Shown: positions 48,096 through 58,404, counted from the stretch's first letter. The stretch: 64,000 bases of DNA from an uncultured Lachnospiraceae bacterium (GCA_910586645.1 CAJUIS010000001.1:262104-326103); one strand, 5' to 3'. Notes: generated by a model not told the origin, from the sequence alone. Made by a program: numbers and translations.

Positions 48096-48965
48096 ATGAA
48101 CTTAAAACATTTAAAAACCTTTCTGGCTTTAAGCCGTGAAAAAAGCTTTACGAAAACCGCAGATTCTTTAAACTGCGCCCAGTCTGGCGTCACTGCCCAG
48201 ATAAAACAACTGGAAGCAGAACTTGGCGCGCCTCTTTTTAACCGCATTGGAAAGACTGTCTCTTTAACGTTTGAAGGCGAACGCCTGATTCCGTATGCGC
48301 AAAAAATGCTCTCTCTTAACGCGCAAATCCATACGCTCTTTCAAACTTCCGGCAGACTTACGCTTGGAGCGGACAAAGCCATTGCCAATTATCTGCTGGG
48401 CGACATGATAAAGGAATTTTCCGCCCTTTATCCCGGTGTGGAATTTTTTTTGAAAATGGCAGACGGAGAAAACGCCGTCCAGATGCTTTGCGGCGGCGAG
48501 CTTGACGCGGCTATTGTCCTGGATCTTCCCGTAAAACAAAAATCCGTCAAAGTCCTTGTGCGCAGAGCAGAATCTATTCTTCTCGCGGCCTCTCCCTCTC
48601 ATCCGCTGTCCGGGCATACCCGCATTCTGCCGCAGGACTTCCGGGAATACGGCCTGCTGCTTCCGGAAGCCTCCTGTTCTTATCGTATGCTTTTTGAGCA
48701 AAAGCTCCTTTCTGAAGGCGTCCGGGCGCAAACCGCTCTGGAAACAGACGCCGTTTCCGTCATAAAAGAAAGCTCCCTTACCGGCGTTGGAATCGGGCTT
48801 CTGCCCGAATTTGCCGTGAAAAAGGAGCTTATTTATCATATGCTTGAAAAAATTAACTATAAAACGGATTATCCCATTTTCTCTCAACTTCTTATCCATA
48901 AAGACAAATGGATTTCTCCCGATTTGGAACATTTTCTGGAAATTGCCGCAAGACATTTACTGTAA
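48096..48965 (+). CDS. LysR family transcriptional regulator
   Basis: A 289-residue LysR protein: helix-turn-helix FTKTADSLNCAQSGVTAQIK and QLEAELGAPLFNRIGKTVSL, then a periplasmic-binding-like effector domain. Divergence from porCDAB suggests it regulates pyruvate oxidation; the effector is unknown. The 3' end overlaps the convergent methyltransferase by 9 bases. Confidence 0.92.
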   Translation: MNLKHLKTFLALSREKSFTKTADSLNCAQSGVTAQIKQLEAELGAPLFNRIGKTVSLTFEGERLIPYAQKMLSLNAQIHTLFQTSGRLTLGADKAIANYLLGDMIKEFSALYPGVEFFLKMADGENAVQMLCGGELDAAIVLDLPVKQKSVKVLVRRAESILLAASPSHPLSGHTRILPQDFREYGLLLPEASCSYRMLFEQKLLSEGVRAQTALETDAVSVIKESSLTGVGIGLLPEFAVKKELIYHMLEKINYKTDYPIFSQLLIHKDKWISPDLEHFLEIAARHLL

Positions 48966-50327
48966 TTTCTTTCTAAGCCCTTTCGGATAATGATTTTTCA
49001 TCCTGCCATCCGAACACTTTCCCCAGCCGATGCTGTATCCGTCTGTCGTAATCAGATACCATCCCTTTTCATTTCCCGCCATAAGCGTCTGCCCTTCCAG
49101 ATACTGCCGTATCTGCGAGCCGTCCGACGGAAAATCAAAGCTGCGGCAGACTTCATCCGGTTCAAGGGCAAGCGCCAGCGCATGAGACGGTTCAAATCGG
49201 TTTTTCTTGTTCGTTCCCAGATGAAGGCCGGGCCGGAGCGTTTTTAATCCACGAAAAGACGGCACTTCCCCTGGCGAAAGATAGAGCTGTTCTCCAAAGT
49301 TAAGAAATGTTCCATCCAGTTCTTTTTTCAAATTTTCATGCGAAAACCGAAGCCATTCTTTCAAATCTTTTTTTAAAATTCCGCGTTCTTCTCTGTACTT
49401 AGAGAAACGGTAAGGTTTTCCCTCTTTCTGCAAAACAGCCAGATAATGTCCCTCGCCCCCAAGCTTATGTGGGAAAAGCCGAATTGTATCTTCTATCTGT
49501 TCGGCCGCATCCAAAACGGCCCTTCTGTATCCGCCCGTCATTCCGTCTTCCTTTTTTACTTTACAAATCTGAAATTCCGGAAACCGGGCAAGAAAGCGGC
49601 TGACGCTTCCTTCATTCTCTTCCGGCGCAAACGTACAGGTAGAATATAAAAGCCTTCCGCCAGGGCGAAGCATCCGGGCGGCATACCCTAAAATCTCATC
49701 CTGTCTTGCCGCACACAGCGCAACATTTTCAAGACTCCATTCTTCGCCCGCCGCTTCGTTTTTACGAAACATCCCTTCTCCGGAACAGGGCGCATCCACC
49801 AAGATTCTGTCAAAATACTCCGGAAACGCCTCCATAAGCCTTTTTGGCGTTTCATTTGTGACAATCGCATTGCAGATTCCCATGCGTTCAATATTTTCAG
49901 ATAAAATCTTTGCCCTTGCAGGATGAATCTCGTTACAGACAAGTACTCCTTTTCCCTGCATTTTATCCGCAATCTGCGTACTCTTTCCTCCCGGCGCAGC
50001 ACAGAGATCTAAAATCCTCTCCCCTGGTTTTGCCTCAAGATATTCTGCAGGAGCCATTGCGCTTGGCTCCTGAATATAATATACGCCGGCTTCATGGTAA
50101 GGATGTTTCCCTGGAAAATCCTCCTCTCCGTAATAATATCCTCCGTCCGCCCAGGGCACGCAGGACAGGGAAAACGGCGTCCGTTTCAAAAATTCTTCTC
50201 CTGCCTTCTTTTGATTTATTCGAAGCGCATGAAAGCTTTTCTTACAAAAGCTTTCTTCAAACGCCGGATACTCTTCCAAAAGCATCCGGCGCATCCTTTC
50301 TTTAAATTCTTCTGGCAGCGTTCTCAT
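48957..50327 (-). CDS. RsmB/NOP family (RsmF-like) RNA cytosine-C5 methyltransferase
   Basis: A 456-residue SAM enzyme that makes m5C in rRNA or tRNA. Motif I is LDLCAAPGGKSTQIADKM. The two conserved cysteines are C181 (DAPCSGEGMF) and C231 (YSTCTFAPEENE). The C-terminal RsmF-type PUA-like part follows, ending YLITTDGYSIGWGK. The ATG overlaps the stop of the upstream secreted-protein gene (ATGA), an odd functional pairing. RNA target not determined. Confidence 0.92.
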   Translation of the reverse strand: MRTLPEEFKERMRRMLLEEYPAFEESFCKKSFHALRINQKKAGEEFLKRTPFSLSCVPWADGGYYYGEEDFPGKHPYHEAGVYYIQEPSAMAPAEYLEAKPGERILDLCAAPGGKSTQIADKMQGKGVLVCNEIHPARAKILSENIERMGICNAIVTNETPKRLMEAFPEYFDRILVDAPCSGEGMFRKNEAAGEEWSLENVALCAARQDEILGYAARMLRPGGRLLYSTCTFAPEENEGSVSRFLARFPEFQICKVKKEDGMTGGYRRAVLDAAEQIEDTIRLFPHKLGGEGHYLAVLQKEGKPYRFSKYREERGILKKDLKEWLRFSHENLKKELDGTFLNFGEQLYLSPGEVPSFRGLKTLRPGLHLGTNKKNRFEPSHALALALEPDEVCRSFDFPSDGSQIRQYLEGQTLMAGNEKGWYLITTDGYSIGWGKCSDGRMKNHYPKGLRKKLQ

Positions 50328-53290
50328 TTGATTTTAATTTTGACTGTGGATTTCTTGCCGCTTCCATCCGTCGCCATGGCCGTAATTCTGACCGTCTTTC
50401 CTTTCCCTGCCTTCTTCGCTTTTACGACTCCTTTGGAATTTACGGACGCATAAGCTTCATTTGACGTCGTCCAGCGCAGAACTTTGTTAATTTTCGGACC
50501 GTTTTTCGAAATTACGGCTTTTAATTTCACTGTCTTTTGAACCCTTAATGTTTTTTTCGCATTTTGAATCTTTACTTTTGTAATAGCGTTCGGCATGATT
50601 TTTATCCGGAAAGAAGCTGTAACGCCGCTGCCGTCTGACGCCGCCGCTTTCACTGTAACTGTCTTTCCTTTTCCGGCCGGTTTTACAGTCACAACGCCAT
50701 TGCCGTTTACGACGGCATACTTCGGATTGTCTGAAGTCCAGACTACCGCCTTATTCTGGGCGTTCTCCGGAAATACTTTGGCGCTTAAGGAAACTTTCTT
50801 TCCGGCCGCTATTTTTTTGGATATCCCGGAAATAACGATTCGGTTTACCAGCGTCTGGCGTTCGCCTTCCTCCGGTTTCCCCAGAGGCGGCGTATCCGGA
50901 TTTCCCGCCTCTTCATCTTTGCTGTTTCCGCCGTCACCGCCCTGTGTGCCTTCGTCTGAAATCTCCGTCTTTCCTTCCGCATCCAAGAATTTCTTTCCGC
51001 AGGCTGTACACATATAGTATTTTTCATGATCCGCATTCACAAGACGATGGCCGTTTGCCGGGATTTCTTCTGTTTCGGTATGAGAACATACGGCGCAGAC
51101 TCTTTGACGCTCTCCTTTTTCCAAACAGCCGGATTCTTTCGTCACTTCCCATTCCCCATAGCCATGAGCCGTCATCGGTATGATTTCGCGTTCTTTTACG
51201 GCGTCACAGTTTCTGCAGTGAACCGATTTCACTCCCTCTTTTTCACAGGTTGCAGGTTCGTCTACAGACGCCTCCGCTTCCCAGTCATGATCGCTTTCCT
51301 CTTCTCCGCAGAATACGGAAAACTTCACATCCGCATCTTCAAATCCTGCGGCTGCCGTATCCTGCCAGCTCTGTGCATATTTTGACGGATAATGTATCGT
51401 CAGCGCATCACCGGAAAACGCCGAACCCAAAAGCTGCTCATTTTCATCCACAGCGGGCACAAATTCCGGACATTCCCCGAAAAACCAGAAATCTGTCAGA
51501 GCAGAGCAGTTTTTAAACGCCTCCGCCCCTATTTTTTCCACACTTTTCGGCGCCCTAAGCTCTGTTAATCCGGCACAGTCAGAAAACGCGCCGAATCCTA
51601 TCTCCTTTACGCCTGACGGCAGCTCAATTTCTGAAAGCCGCCTGCACAGAAAGAATGCATAAGAACCAATCGTTTCAAGGTTCTGCGGAAGCTCTAATTT
51701 CTGAATTCCGCTGCCCGCAAACGCCATTTCCCCGATGCTGGTCAGACTTTCCGGAAGGGAAATCTCTTCTATGCTGTCAAAAAGCGGAAATGCCAGTGTG
51801 GAAACGCTTGTAATTCCTTCTTCAATTACAACTCTTTTTATGTTTGATTTATGGCCGCTCCAGGGGGCCGCGTCCAAATCAATCTCTTCTCCCTCCGCAG
51901 GCTTTGGTTCCGGCATAGGGCCGCTTCCTTTAATATTTAAATATCCGTTTCCGTCCAGCGTCCATCCAAGCGTTCCGCCAAACGTCCCCGAATCTATGTA
52001 AAGGAATTCGTATTTTTCCGGCGCAATCTGTAAAATGTCTCCGTACATTTCCGACATATCCGGTTCATAGGGATTCTGCCCCGCGTACACATAGACGATA
52101 GGATGGCCGGAAACTGTAACCGTATACCCTTCTGCCGCACTGCCCGTCGCTCCCGCCAAAAACAATTTATCGTCGGCTCCAATGGAATTTCCGTCACAAT
52201 TCGTCACATCTGCAATATAGTTTTTCCGGTTTTCCATTGTAACAATGTTCCACATATGCGCACCCGCGCCCGTTCCGCCATTCATCGTGCCGGTAACGGT
52301 ATAACACCGGACGCCGGAATCAAAAAACTCCGACATATCGCAAAGATACTGAAATGCTTTTGAATATCCTTCGCACACGACGTTCGTACTCTCATCTTTG
52401 TCAAATACCCAGATCAACTGCCATGGGTCGCCATACGGCGTATCGCCGCTTTCCGCGGCCTCCGTATTGTATTCCACAAGCTCACAGATTTCCCTTTTGT
52501 AAGCAGACAGCTTGTCGTAATCGCTGTACCCGGCATATTTTTTTACAATCTCCTTCGCATTTTCCGCAGCAGTCTGCGCCGTTTGAAACCTGGAAGCGTC
52601 TACCGTATAGTCCGCCGCTCCCCTGTAGCCCTCCGCTACAGGAAACGTATAAATAAGTGAAATTCCTTCAATGCTGAACGTAAAATTGACTCCGTCTTTC
52701 GTCGATACGCTGATGCCCTTGTTAAAAGAACTTCCCGTAGAAGCCGTTTTGTCATACCAGTAAAAATCATACGGGCAGTCCATCAGAAGGTAATTCAAAA
52801 GCCTGCCAAAATCCGGCGTAATCTTTTCCCACATCGCCGTGCTTGCCGCTTCATCAATATGAATCGTCCCTCCGGAAAGCTCCGCCAGCTTTGATACGCC
52901 AAGATCTTCTGCCGTCCACTCCGTCTTTGTAATCCCAAGATCTTCCAGTGTCAGCGTAATCCTTGTGTCCGTTTGTTCTCCTGCGGCGATCTTTAGAATA
53001 TTTTCTTTTAATTTACCGTATGCCGCAAGATCTATTCCCGTAAGCTTTTCTTCGGCGTAATTTCCATAGGTTAAAATTCCTCTGTCTCCCAAAAAGAGTT
53101 CTTCCACATAACAGGAAAACAGATCTTCATTATCCGGCAGCCCCTCTCTTCTCTCCGCTTCATAAAACGTCTCTTTCTCCTGAAAAACCTCTGTTTTCGT
53201 TCCGCCTGCCGCAAAAACGTTCGCTGGGGCTATGGCTGCCGCCGCCATCACTGCGCACAGGAATACAGACAGACCTTGCTTTCCCTTCAT
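50324..53290 (-). CDS. Secreted transglutaminase-like protein with LRR, Cys-pair repeats and Big2 domains
   Basis: A 988-residue exported protein: signal peptide 1-28; transglutaminase-core with Cys306 (NVVCEGYSKA), His345 (GAHMWNIV) and Asp361 (YIADVTNCD), a complete triad. LRR_5 repeats lie at about 480-640 (EEISLPESLTSIGEMAFAGS). A segment with spaced cysteine pairs follows (VHCRNCDA, RVCAVCSHT, YMCTACGKKF). Two bacterial Ig-like Big2 domains (about 815-988) end KSTVKIKIK. The core could cross-link or cleave surface proteins; many bacterial members are proteases. It starts 19 bases after GH89 and is coupled to the methyltransferase. Confidence 0.87.
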   Translation of the reverse strand: MKGKQGLSVFLCAVMAAAAIAPANVFAAGGTKTEVFQEKETFYEAERREGLPDNEDLFSCYVEELFLGDRGILTYGNYAEEKLTGIDLAAYGKLKENILKIAAGEQTDTRITLTLEDLGITKTEWTAEDLGVSKLAELSGGTIHIDEAASTAMWEKITPDFGRLLNYLLMDCPYDFYWYDKTASTGSSFNKGISVSTKDGVNFTFSIEGISLIYTFPVAEGYRGAADYTVDASRFQTAQTAAENAKEIVKKYAGYSDYDKLSAYKREICELVEYNTEAAESGDTPYGDPWQLIWVFDKDESTNVVCEGYSKAFQYLCDMSEFFDSGVRCYTVTGTMNGGTGAGAHMWNIVTMENRKNYIADVTNCDGNSIGADDKLFLAGATGSAAEGYTVTVSGHPIVYVYAGQNPYEPDMSEMYGDILQIAPEKYEFLYIDSGTFGGTLGWTLDGNGYLNIKGSGPMPEPKPAEGEEIDLDAAPWSGHKSNIKRVVIEEGITSVSTLAFPLFDSIEEISLPESLTSIGEMAFAGSGIQKLELPQNLETIGSYAFFLCRRLSEIELPSGVKEIGFGAFSDCAGLTELRAPKSVEKIGAEAFKNCSALTDFWFFGECPEFVPAVDENEQLLGSAFSGDALTIHYPSKYAQSWQDTAAAGFEDADVKFSVFCGEEESDHDWEAEASVDEPATCEKEGVKSVHCRNCDAVKEREIIPMTAHGYGEWEVTKESGCLEKGERQRVCAVCSHTETEEIPANGHRLVNADHEKYYMCTACGKKFLDAEGKTEISDEGTQGGDGGNSKDEEAGNPDTPPLGKPEEGERQTLVNRIVISGISKKIAAGKKVSLSAKVFPENAQNKAVVWTSDNPKYAVVNGNGVVTVKPAGKGKTVTVKAAASDGSGVTASFRIKIMPNAITKVKIQNAKKTLRVQKTVKLKAVISKNGPKINKVLRWTTSNEAYASVNSKGVVKAKKAGKGKTVRITAMATDGSGKKSTVKIKIK

Positions 53291-53309
53291 TTCTTTTCCT
53301 CCCGGTTTC

Positions 53310-56300
53310 CTATTTCTTTTTTGTAATTTTTACAGATTTTGGCGTCTTTGCTTTCGCAAAAAGCTTTTTATACGCTGCGTATTTGTTTTTCGGCACGCTG
53401 ATGGAAGCTTTTTTGCCCAGCCCTGCAAATGCTTTTTTCCCGATGCCTGTAAGCGTTTTCGACTGTATCGTAATTTTTTTCAGTTTACTGCATCCGAAAA
53501 AGGCCTCTTTTCCTATCTTTTTCACATTTGCTCCGATTACTGCCTGCGTAATCTTTGTATTCTTCCGAAATGCCTTGTCTTTGATTTCCGTTACTTTATA
53601 CTCGCAGCCGTCAATCATCACAGATGACGGAATGGCGATCTTCTTCGCATTTTTCTTTAATGGCTTCTCAAACCGCACTGTTTTTTTGGAACCTGCGGAC
53701 GCCGTAACCTTATACTGCATCGTAGACGTCTTGTGAACCGTCCCAACTGCCGGCGGTTTTGGCGTCTCAACGGGATTTGAGGGTTCCGGAGCAGGAGCAG
53801 GAGCCGGTTCTGGAGCAGGAGCCGGTTCCCGTTTTACCAATCCCGCAATAACCTGCGGCAGACGGTCATTCGCCGCTTTTGCCGCTTCCAAATCCTCTCT
53901 TGACGGATTGGAAAGGTTTAAAAATACAGTCAGAGCCAAAACCGTCTCCTGATAATTCTTCCAGCTTTCCGCTGTATAATCCGCTTCATTTCTGGACTCA
54001 AGCCCGTCAAGCGTTTTTCTCAGTTCCTCTTTCGCCGCCTGGATCTCTTCCTGTAAAAGCAGCTCCTCAACGATTCCGTTGAACTCAAAAATCTTTTCGT
54101 TCAGCAAACCTGCCGCTTCATCAATTTCACTCTGCGTCGTCTGGTAGGTGTCATAAACGGCTCTTGCCGATGCAGATAACCGTCCAAGCTCTTCTTTTTC
54201 ATCTAAAAACTCATACTGTTCCAAAAGTAAGGATAAGTCCTCCGCCTCTGACAGAGCTGTAAGAATCGCTTCTCTGTTCAGGTATACCATACCTGTATCA
54301 TAAAATTCCTCCAGCGCATCTTCAATCTTCTCAAGCCACTCGCCAATGATCTGTTCATCGCCTTCCGGCGCCGTCTCAGCTTCCGACAGCACGGCTTCCG
54401 CCGCCGCTTTCGCCTCTTCTCTGTACATTCCGTAGGAATCTCCGTAAGAAAGGCCGGAAAGAATCTCCCTTATGCTGGAAATCCTCTCTAAAAGAGCTTC
54501 TTTTGTGGCTCCCGGCGGCGTTCCCATAACCAAAAGCTCCGCAATCGCAGGCCATGCAAGGTAAGCGTCTCCTTTTCCTGTCTGGCTCAAAAAGACAACT
54601 GTCACCTTCCGGACATTCTGCCCTACAGCCGTCTGGTAGGATTTTTTCTCCAATACGTTTCCATGGCTGCTGCATTCCGAAAATACCGTACTCTGTTGTC
54701 CTTCCCCGTCTGTTATGTCTATACGAAACTCAAACGGCAGACCGGCTTTTTCAAAATGCAGATCCAAAGAATCCACGTACAGGCTCTGTCCAAAATCCAC
54801 CTCTACGGAAACCGGATATCTGCTGTTAGAATCATTTCCCCAGGTCGCCCCTGTCGGCGCCCATAAGTCATTGACGCTGCCGTTTGTCACATTTCCAAGC
54901 GAACCGTCCAATGCGTCCCCGTTTTTATCCGACGCAGACGGCTGAATCCCTTTCGCAATATTTACAAATTCCCCGCTGCCTTCCGCAATGCCGTTTACCG
55001 TAATCTCTGTAATGGTAAGAGGAGCGTTGACGGCGTCCGCCGTTGTCATTGTCACGCGGATTTTATCCGCCGTGCAACTTTTTGAAATCTCCGCTTTCCC
55101 ATTGACCGGCCCGTTCGGATCTTCCGCCAGCGTTTTCCACTCCGGTGTTTTCAAATTCAGGTATTCCACTTTCCAGGTATATGGAAAATCAGTTGCAAGC
55201 TGCTGAATCGACAGAACGATATTTTTCACTTCAAATGTACCTTCTAAATCCACCTCCAGTACGTGAGGGCCGGCTCCTTCCGCCACCCATTCCGTAGAAG
55301 TCGTACCGTCTGTAAGATTGGAAAGCGAACCGCTCTTTGTTGCGGAATCCGTCGTCACTGTTTTGTTTTCCGCAGCATTGACTGTCTCTTCTGCCGTTCC
55401 TCCCGTATTTTTCTCCAGATTTGTACAGGAATAACGGTCGTATGCCTGCTGTGCCAGTTCCGCCAAATCCATGTCGGAAGGCTTTGTCTCAAATGCATAC
55501 CTTCCATCGTCATCGTCTGACTTTCTGTTGGCCCACTGATACTCCCATAAAAACCAGTTGCTCTCTGCTTTTGCATCCGCAGGATCTTTTGCCGTTCCTT
55601 TCAGTTCCGCAATGCGGTTTCTCACCCAGATTGCCCAGCGCTCTCCATAAAAACTCTTCGTAAGCCCGGACCATTTCCGGTTGGAATAATCCTTCAGGGA
55701 ACCCACGCGCTCACCGCCCCAGGTTGTCACCAAAGAACGCGCATTAAATTCAAACAGATCTTTCGTCCAGTCATCCGCGTCCGTAATCATTTTCCGCGCC
55801 GCTTCAATCCATGTGCCCAGCATAAATTCATCTGTCGTGGCAAGAATCTGATCCGACAGCTCAATGATTTCAAGGAAAGACGCCGAAAGCTTTTGAAATT
55901 CTTCCAGATTTCTGTCATTTTTCGCTTTGACCATCAGCGTATGATATTCAATTGCGGCATTGCAGAGCGTCTGTTCCGCCACGTCCGCCAAATCATACTT
56001 GTACGCAGGCGACTCGCGAAACGCCTCATAGTTTTCAATCAAAAGCAAAAGCGCCTGATCCAGTTCTTCTTTATCGTAAGCGATAATGCTGTGCCCCCAT
56101 GTGGACGCAGAGCTGAAGTTATCCGCAGGACGCGTATTGATTACTGTTTCCGCAGCGCCCTGAATATATTCCCGCTTATTTGCATAAGCCGTGTTCAAAA
56201 GAATTTTCCATGCCTGATGTAAACTCTCGCTTTCTCCTCCGGCGCGCCGTTTCGCATATTTTTTAAGCCATGCGCGATAGTCAATCGGATCTTTTGACCA

Positions 56301-58244
56301 TGTCGTGTCAAATAAAAGCTCATAGACGACAGGACTGTTCTCCATCGCCTCCGGCGTCATGCCGATTCCCGTCATATTGTTTGTACTGTTGAACGTTTCA
56401 ATTGGATTGGACGCAATTTTCGGTATCTCGCCGTCCAGTCCCATACGGCCGCCGAAATTATGCAGCATACAGTAAATCCAAGGCGCGCCGTTATCTTCGA
56501 ACAGTCCGTGCTGCGGACGCATATCAGACTGAAGATCAAGCGGCAGCGTTTTTTCCGTCTCAAGCTGCGACATTTTGTCCGCATTCAGATTTCCCTGCCA
56601 CTGCTGCATTACCCATATCGCTTTTGGATCGCTCTTTAACATCTCATTCTGCACTTCGCCGTAAATATTTCCAACGTCAAGTCCTCCGGTATTTCCGCCT
56701 TCGTGAAACGGATCTGCCACATAATAATGAGAAACGTTTCCAAATACATTTCTCTGTTTTTCATAAAATATCTCCGCCGCATCCGAAAAATAATTTATTT
56801 TTCCAGCCGCGACCTCACTCTCTGTAAGATAAGTCTTAATAATCGACGGACGGGTAAACCCGGACCATCCGTCCACAGGCGTTAAAACGGCCCCTTCGTT
56901 CTTTTCTGCAAACGTTTCCGGAACCTGGCCCGCAAACGCCTGGATCACGGGTGAAATCCCATAGGTCTGCATACGGTCGTGTATCTGCCTTCCAAGCTCT
57001 GTACGCTGCTCAAACCATGAATTTGGCAGAGGCCCGCCGATGCTGTAAAGGTTCTGCATATAAAACCATGCAAAATACGCAGGGCCGCAGATATAATCCC
57101 GGATTTCCTCATCCGTATAATTGAATTCCCGAAGCGTCTGCCGCAGAACTTCCTCCTGTCCCACAATATCCAGAATCAGATTTATCCCGTTCATTGCAGC
57201 CCAGTCTAAAAACGCCTCATATTCATCCCAGTTCCAGAAAGACATCGTATAGGAATAGGTACAGAAATTCAGCGCATACCTGAGATCAAACTGCGCTTCT
57301 TTTACAACCCTTTTCCCGACCGGAACGACAGCGTCCAAAGCTGTATTGGAACCGTACATCGGATTATAGTCCACGCCTGCATAATTTTTCAGATAATAAT
57401 TAAACCCGGACGCCATTGCAAGCCCGCTGTTTCCCCGAATTACAATTGTTCCGTCCGCACCGTCTTCAATCTCAAAAATATCTTTTCCATCTTTCATGCT
57501 GTCTCTTAATTCAAACTGAAAGCTTGAGGAAAAGGATTCGCCAAGCACGCGGCCCACAAGATTTTTCATTTCCTTTAAAACTTTGCTGTCAGCATACGTT
57601 TTATCATTTTCAAATTTATCCCATTCCGTCTTCCAGACGCTGTCCTCCCAGTTCTCCACCTGTATTTCGGCAGGCTCTTCCACAGCGCCGCTGATCTGGC
57701 TTCCATAGACTTCAATCTCCGCAAGGTTTGTGGCAAATGAATTGGAATTGTACGCCATATTCAGGCGCAGATAAGAAACCTCCAAATCCACAGGATAGCT
57801 GTCCCCCTCCGAAGACGCCGCATCATTTGAAGTCTTTGAAATAATTTTATCGTAGTTTACGCCGTCCGCCGACGCATAGACATAATAATTGTTATAGGAA
57901 CCGTCCGTCTTGTTAAAAATCTTAATTTCCGACAGGTGATACAGCCCGTCTAACGCAATGTCAATATAACGGTTGTGATCATACATTCTGTTATATTGAT
58001 AATCTCCGCCTTCCCCCTGCGACGGAATCGACTGCCAGTATGTATCAGCCTCCCCGTCCACTGCAAATTCCACTCCGTGTCCGCTGGCATTTTTCGCCCG
58101 GATATTCTCTGCCGGTATGTCAATTTTACTGTTCGCAGCCCTGATCGTTTCCGCTGCGCCAAACCCGGCGAAATTCTGACATAACACAGCGGCCATCGTC
58201 ATCCATGCCAGACATTTTCCCCCATAGTTCTTTTTTTTGTGCAT
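53310..58244 (-). CDS. Secreted multidomain GH89 alpha-N-acetylglucosaminidase
   Basis: A 1644-residue exported enzyme predicted to remove terminal alpha-1,4-GlcNAc, as on gastric-type mucin. Signal peptide about 1-36; F5/8 (CBM32-like) module about 40-185; GH89 region about 210-925 with catalytic Glu515 (ADPFHEGGNT) and Glu632 (GMTPEAMENSPVVYELL), and CMLHNFGGRMG. Two further F5/8 modules (about 960-1100, 1105-1265) precede FIVAR-like helices. A Pro/Ala linker (about 1495-1525) and a lysine-rich LRR_5 tail (KIGKEAFFGCSKLKKITI) end the protein. Domain plan parallels Clostridium perfringens AgnC. No sortase signal. First gene of an operon with the transglutaminase-like and methyltransferase genes. 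Confidence 0.92.
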   Translation of the reverse strand: MHKKKNYGGKCLAWMTMAAVLCQNFAGFGAAETIRAANSKIDIPAENIRAKNASGHGVEFAVDGEADTYWQSIPSQGEGGDYQYNRMYDHNRYIDIALDGLYHLSEIKIFNKTDGSYNNYYVYASADGVNYDKIISKTSNDAASSEGDSYPVDLEVSYLRLNMAYNSNSFATNLAEIEVYGSQISGAVEEPAEIQVENWEDSVWKTEWDKFENDKTYADSKVLKEMKNLVGRVLGESFSSSFQFELRDSMKDGKDIFEIEDGADGTIVIRGNSGLAMASGFNYYLKNYAGVDYNPMYGSNTALDAVVPVGKRVVKEAQFDLRYALNFCTYSYTMSFWNWDEYEAFLDWAAMNGINLILDIVGQEEVLRQTLREFNYTDEEIRDYICGPAYFAWFYMQNLYSIGGPLPNSWFEQRTELGRQIHDRMQTYGISPVIQAFAGQVPETFAEKNEGAVLTPVDGWSGFTRPSIIKTYLTESEVAAGKINYFSDAAEIFYEKQRNVFGNVSHYYVADPFHEGGNTGGLDVGNIYGEVQNEMLKSDPKAIWVMQQWQGNLNADKMSQLETEKTLPLDLQSDMRPQHGLFEDNGAPWIYCMLHNFGGRMGLDGEIPKIASNPIETFNSTNNMTGIGMTPEAMENSPVVYELLFDTTWSKDPIDYRAWLKKYAKRRAGGESESLHQAWKILLNTAYANKREYIQGAAETVINTRPADNFSSASTWGHSIIAYDKEELDQALLLLIENYEAFRESPAYKYDLADVAEQTLCNAAIEYHTLMVKAKNDRNLEEFQKLSASFLEIIELSDQILATTDEFMLGTWIEAARKMITDADDWTKDLFEFNARSLVTTWGGERVGSLKDYSNRKWSGLTKSFYGERWAIWVRNRIAELKGTAKDPADAKAESNWFLWEYQWANRKSDDDDGRYAFETKPSDMDLAELAQQAYDRYSCTNLEKNTGGTAEETVNAAENKTVTTDSATKSGSLSNLTDGTTSTEWVAEGAGPHVLEVDLEGTFEVKNIVLSIQQLATDFPYTWKVEYLNLKTPEWKTLAEDPNGPVNGKAEISKSCTADKIRVTMTTADAVNAPLTITEITVNGIAEGSGEFVNIAKGIQPSASDKNGDALDGSLGNVTNGSVNDLWAPTGATWGNDSNSRYPVSVEVDFGQSLYVDSLDLHFEKAGLPFEFRIDITDGEGQQSTVFSECSSHGNVLEKKSYQTAVGQNVRKVTVVFLSQTGKGDAYLAWPAIAELLVMGTPPGATKEALLERISSIREILSGLSYGDSYGMYREEAKAAAEAVLSEAETAPEGDEQIIGEWLEKIEDALEEFYDTGMVYLNREAILTALSEAEDLSLLLEQYEFLDEKEELGRLSASARAVYDTYQTTQSEIDEAAGLLNEKIFEFNGIVEELLLQEEIQAAKEELRKTLDGLESRNEADYTAESWKNYQETVLALTVFLNLSNPSREDLEAAKAANDRLPQVIAGLVKREPAPAPEPAPAPAPEPSNPVETPKPPAVGTVHKTSTMQYKVTASAGSKKTVRFEKPLKKNAKKIAIPSSVMIDGCEYKVTEIKDKAFRKNTKITQAVIGANVKKIGKEAFFGCSKLKKITIQSKTLTGIGKKAFAGLGKKASISVPKNKYAAYKKLFAKAKTPKSVKITKKK

Positions 58245-58319
58245 TCCCTTTCTCCTTTCTTTTCTAAAAACAGACTTTCACTAAAAAAAACTGCGCCAAC
58301 CTTCTTCTCATATACATCT

Positions 58320-58348
58320 ATTATAATGGATACCAAATACAATGTAAA
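58320..58348 (-). promoter_or_regulatory. GH89 operon promoter
   Basis: Minus strand: -35 TTTACA (58343-58348), 17-base spacer, -10 TATAAT (58320-58325). Confidence 0.72.
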
Positions 58349-58404
58349 GCATCCAGACCCGTCTCCTTTTTTGCAACGCGGCAAATATTTTAAAAAATAT
58401 ACCC

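Noticed and set aside
53790..53835. Short GC-rich direct repeats
   Set aside because: They encode the Pro/Ala/Glu linker of the GH89 protein and are explained by that coding function.
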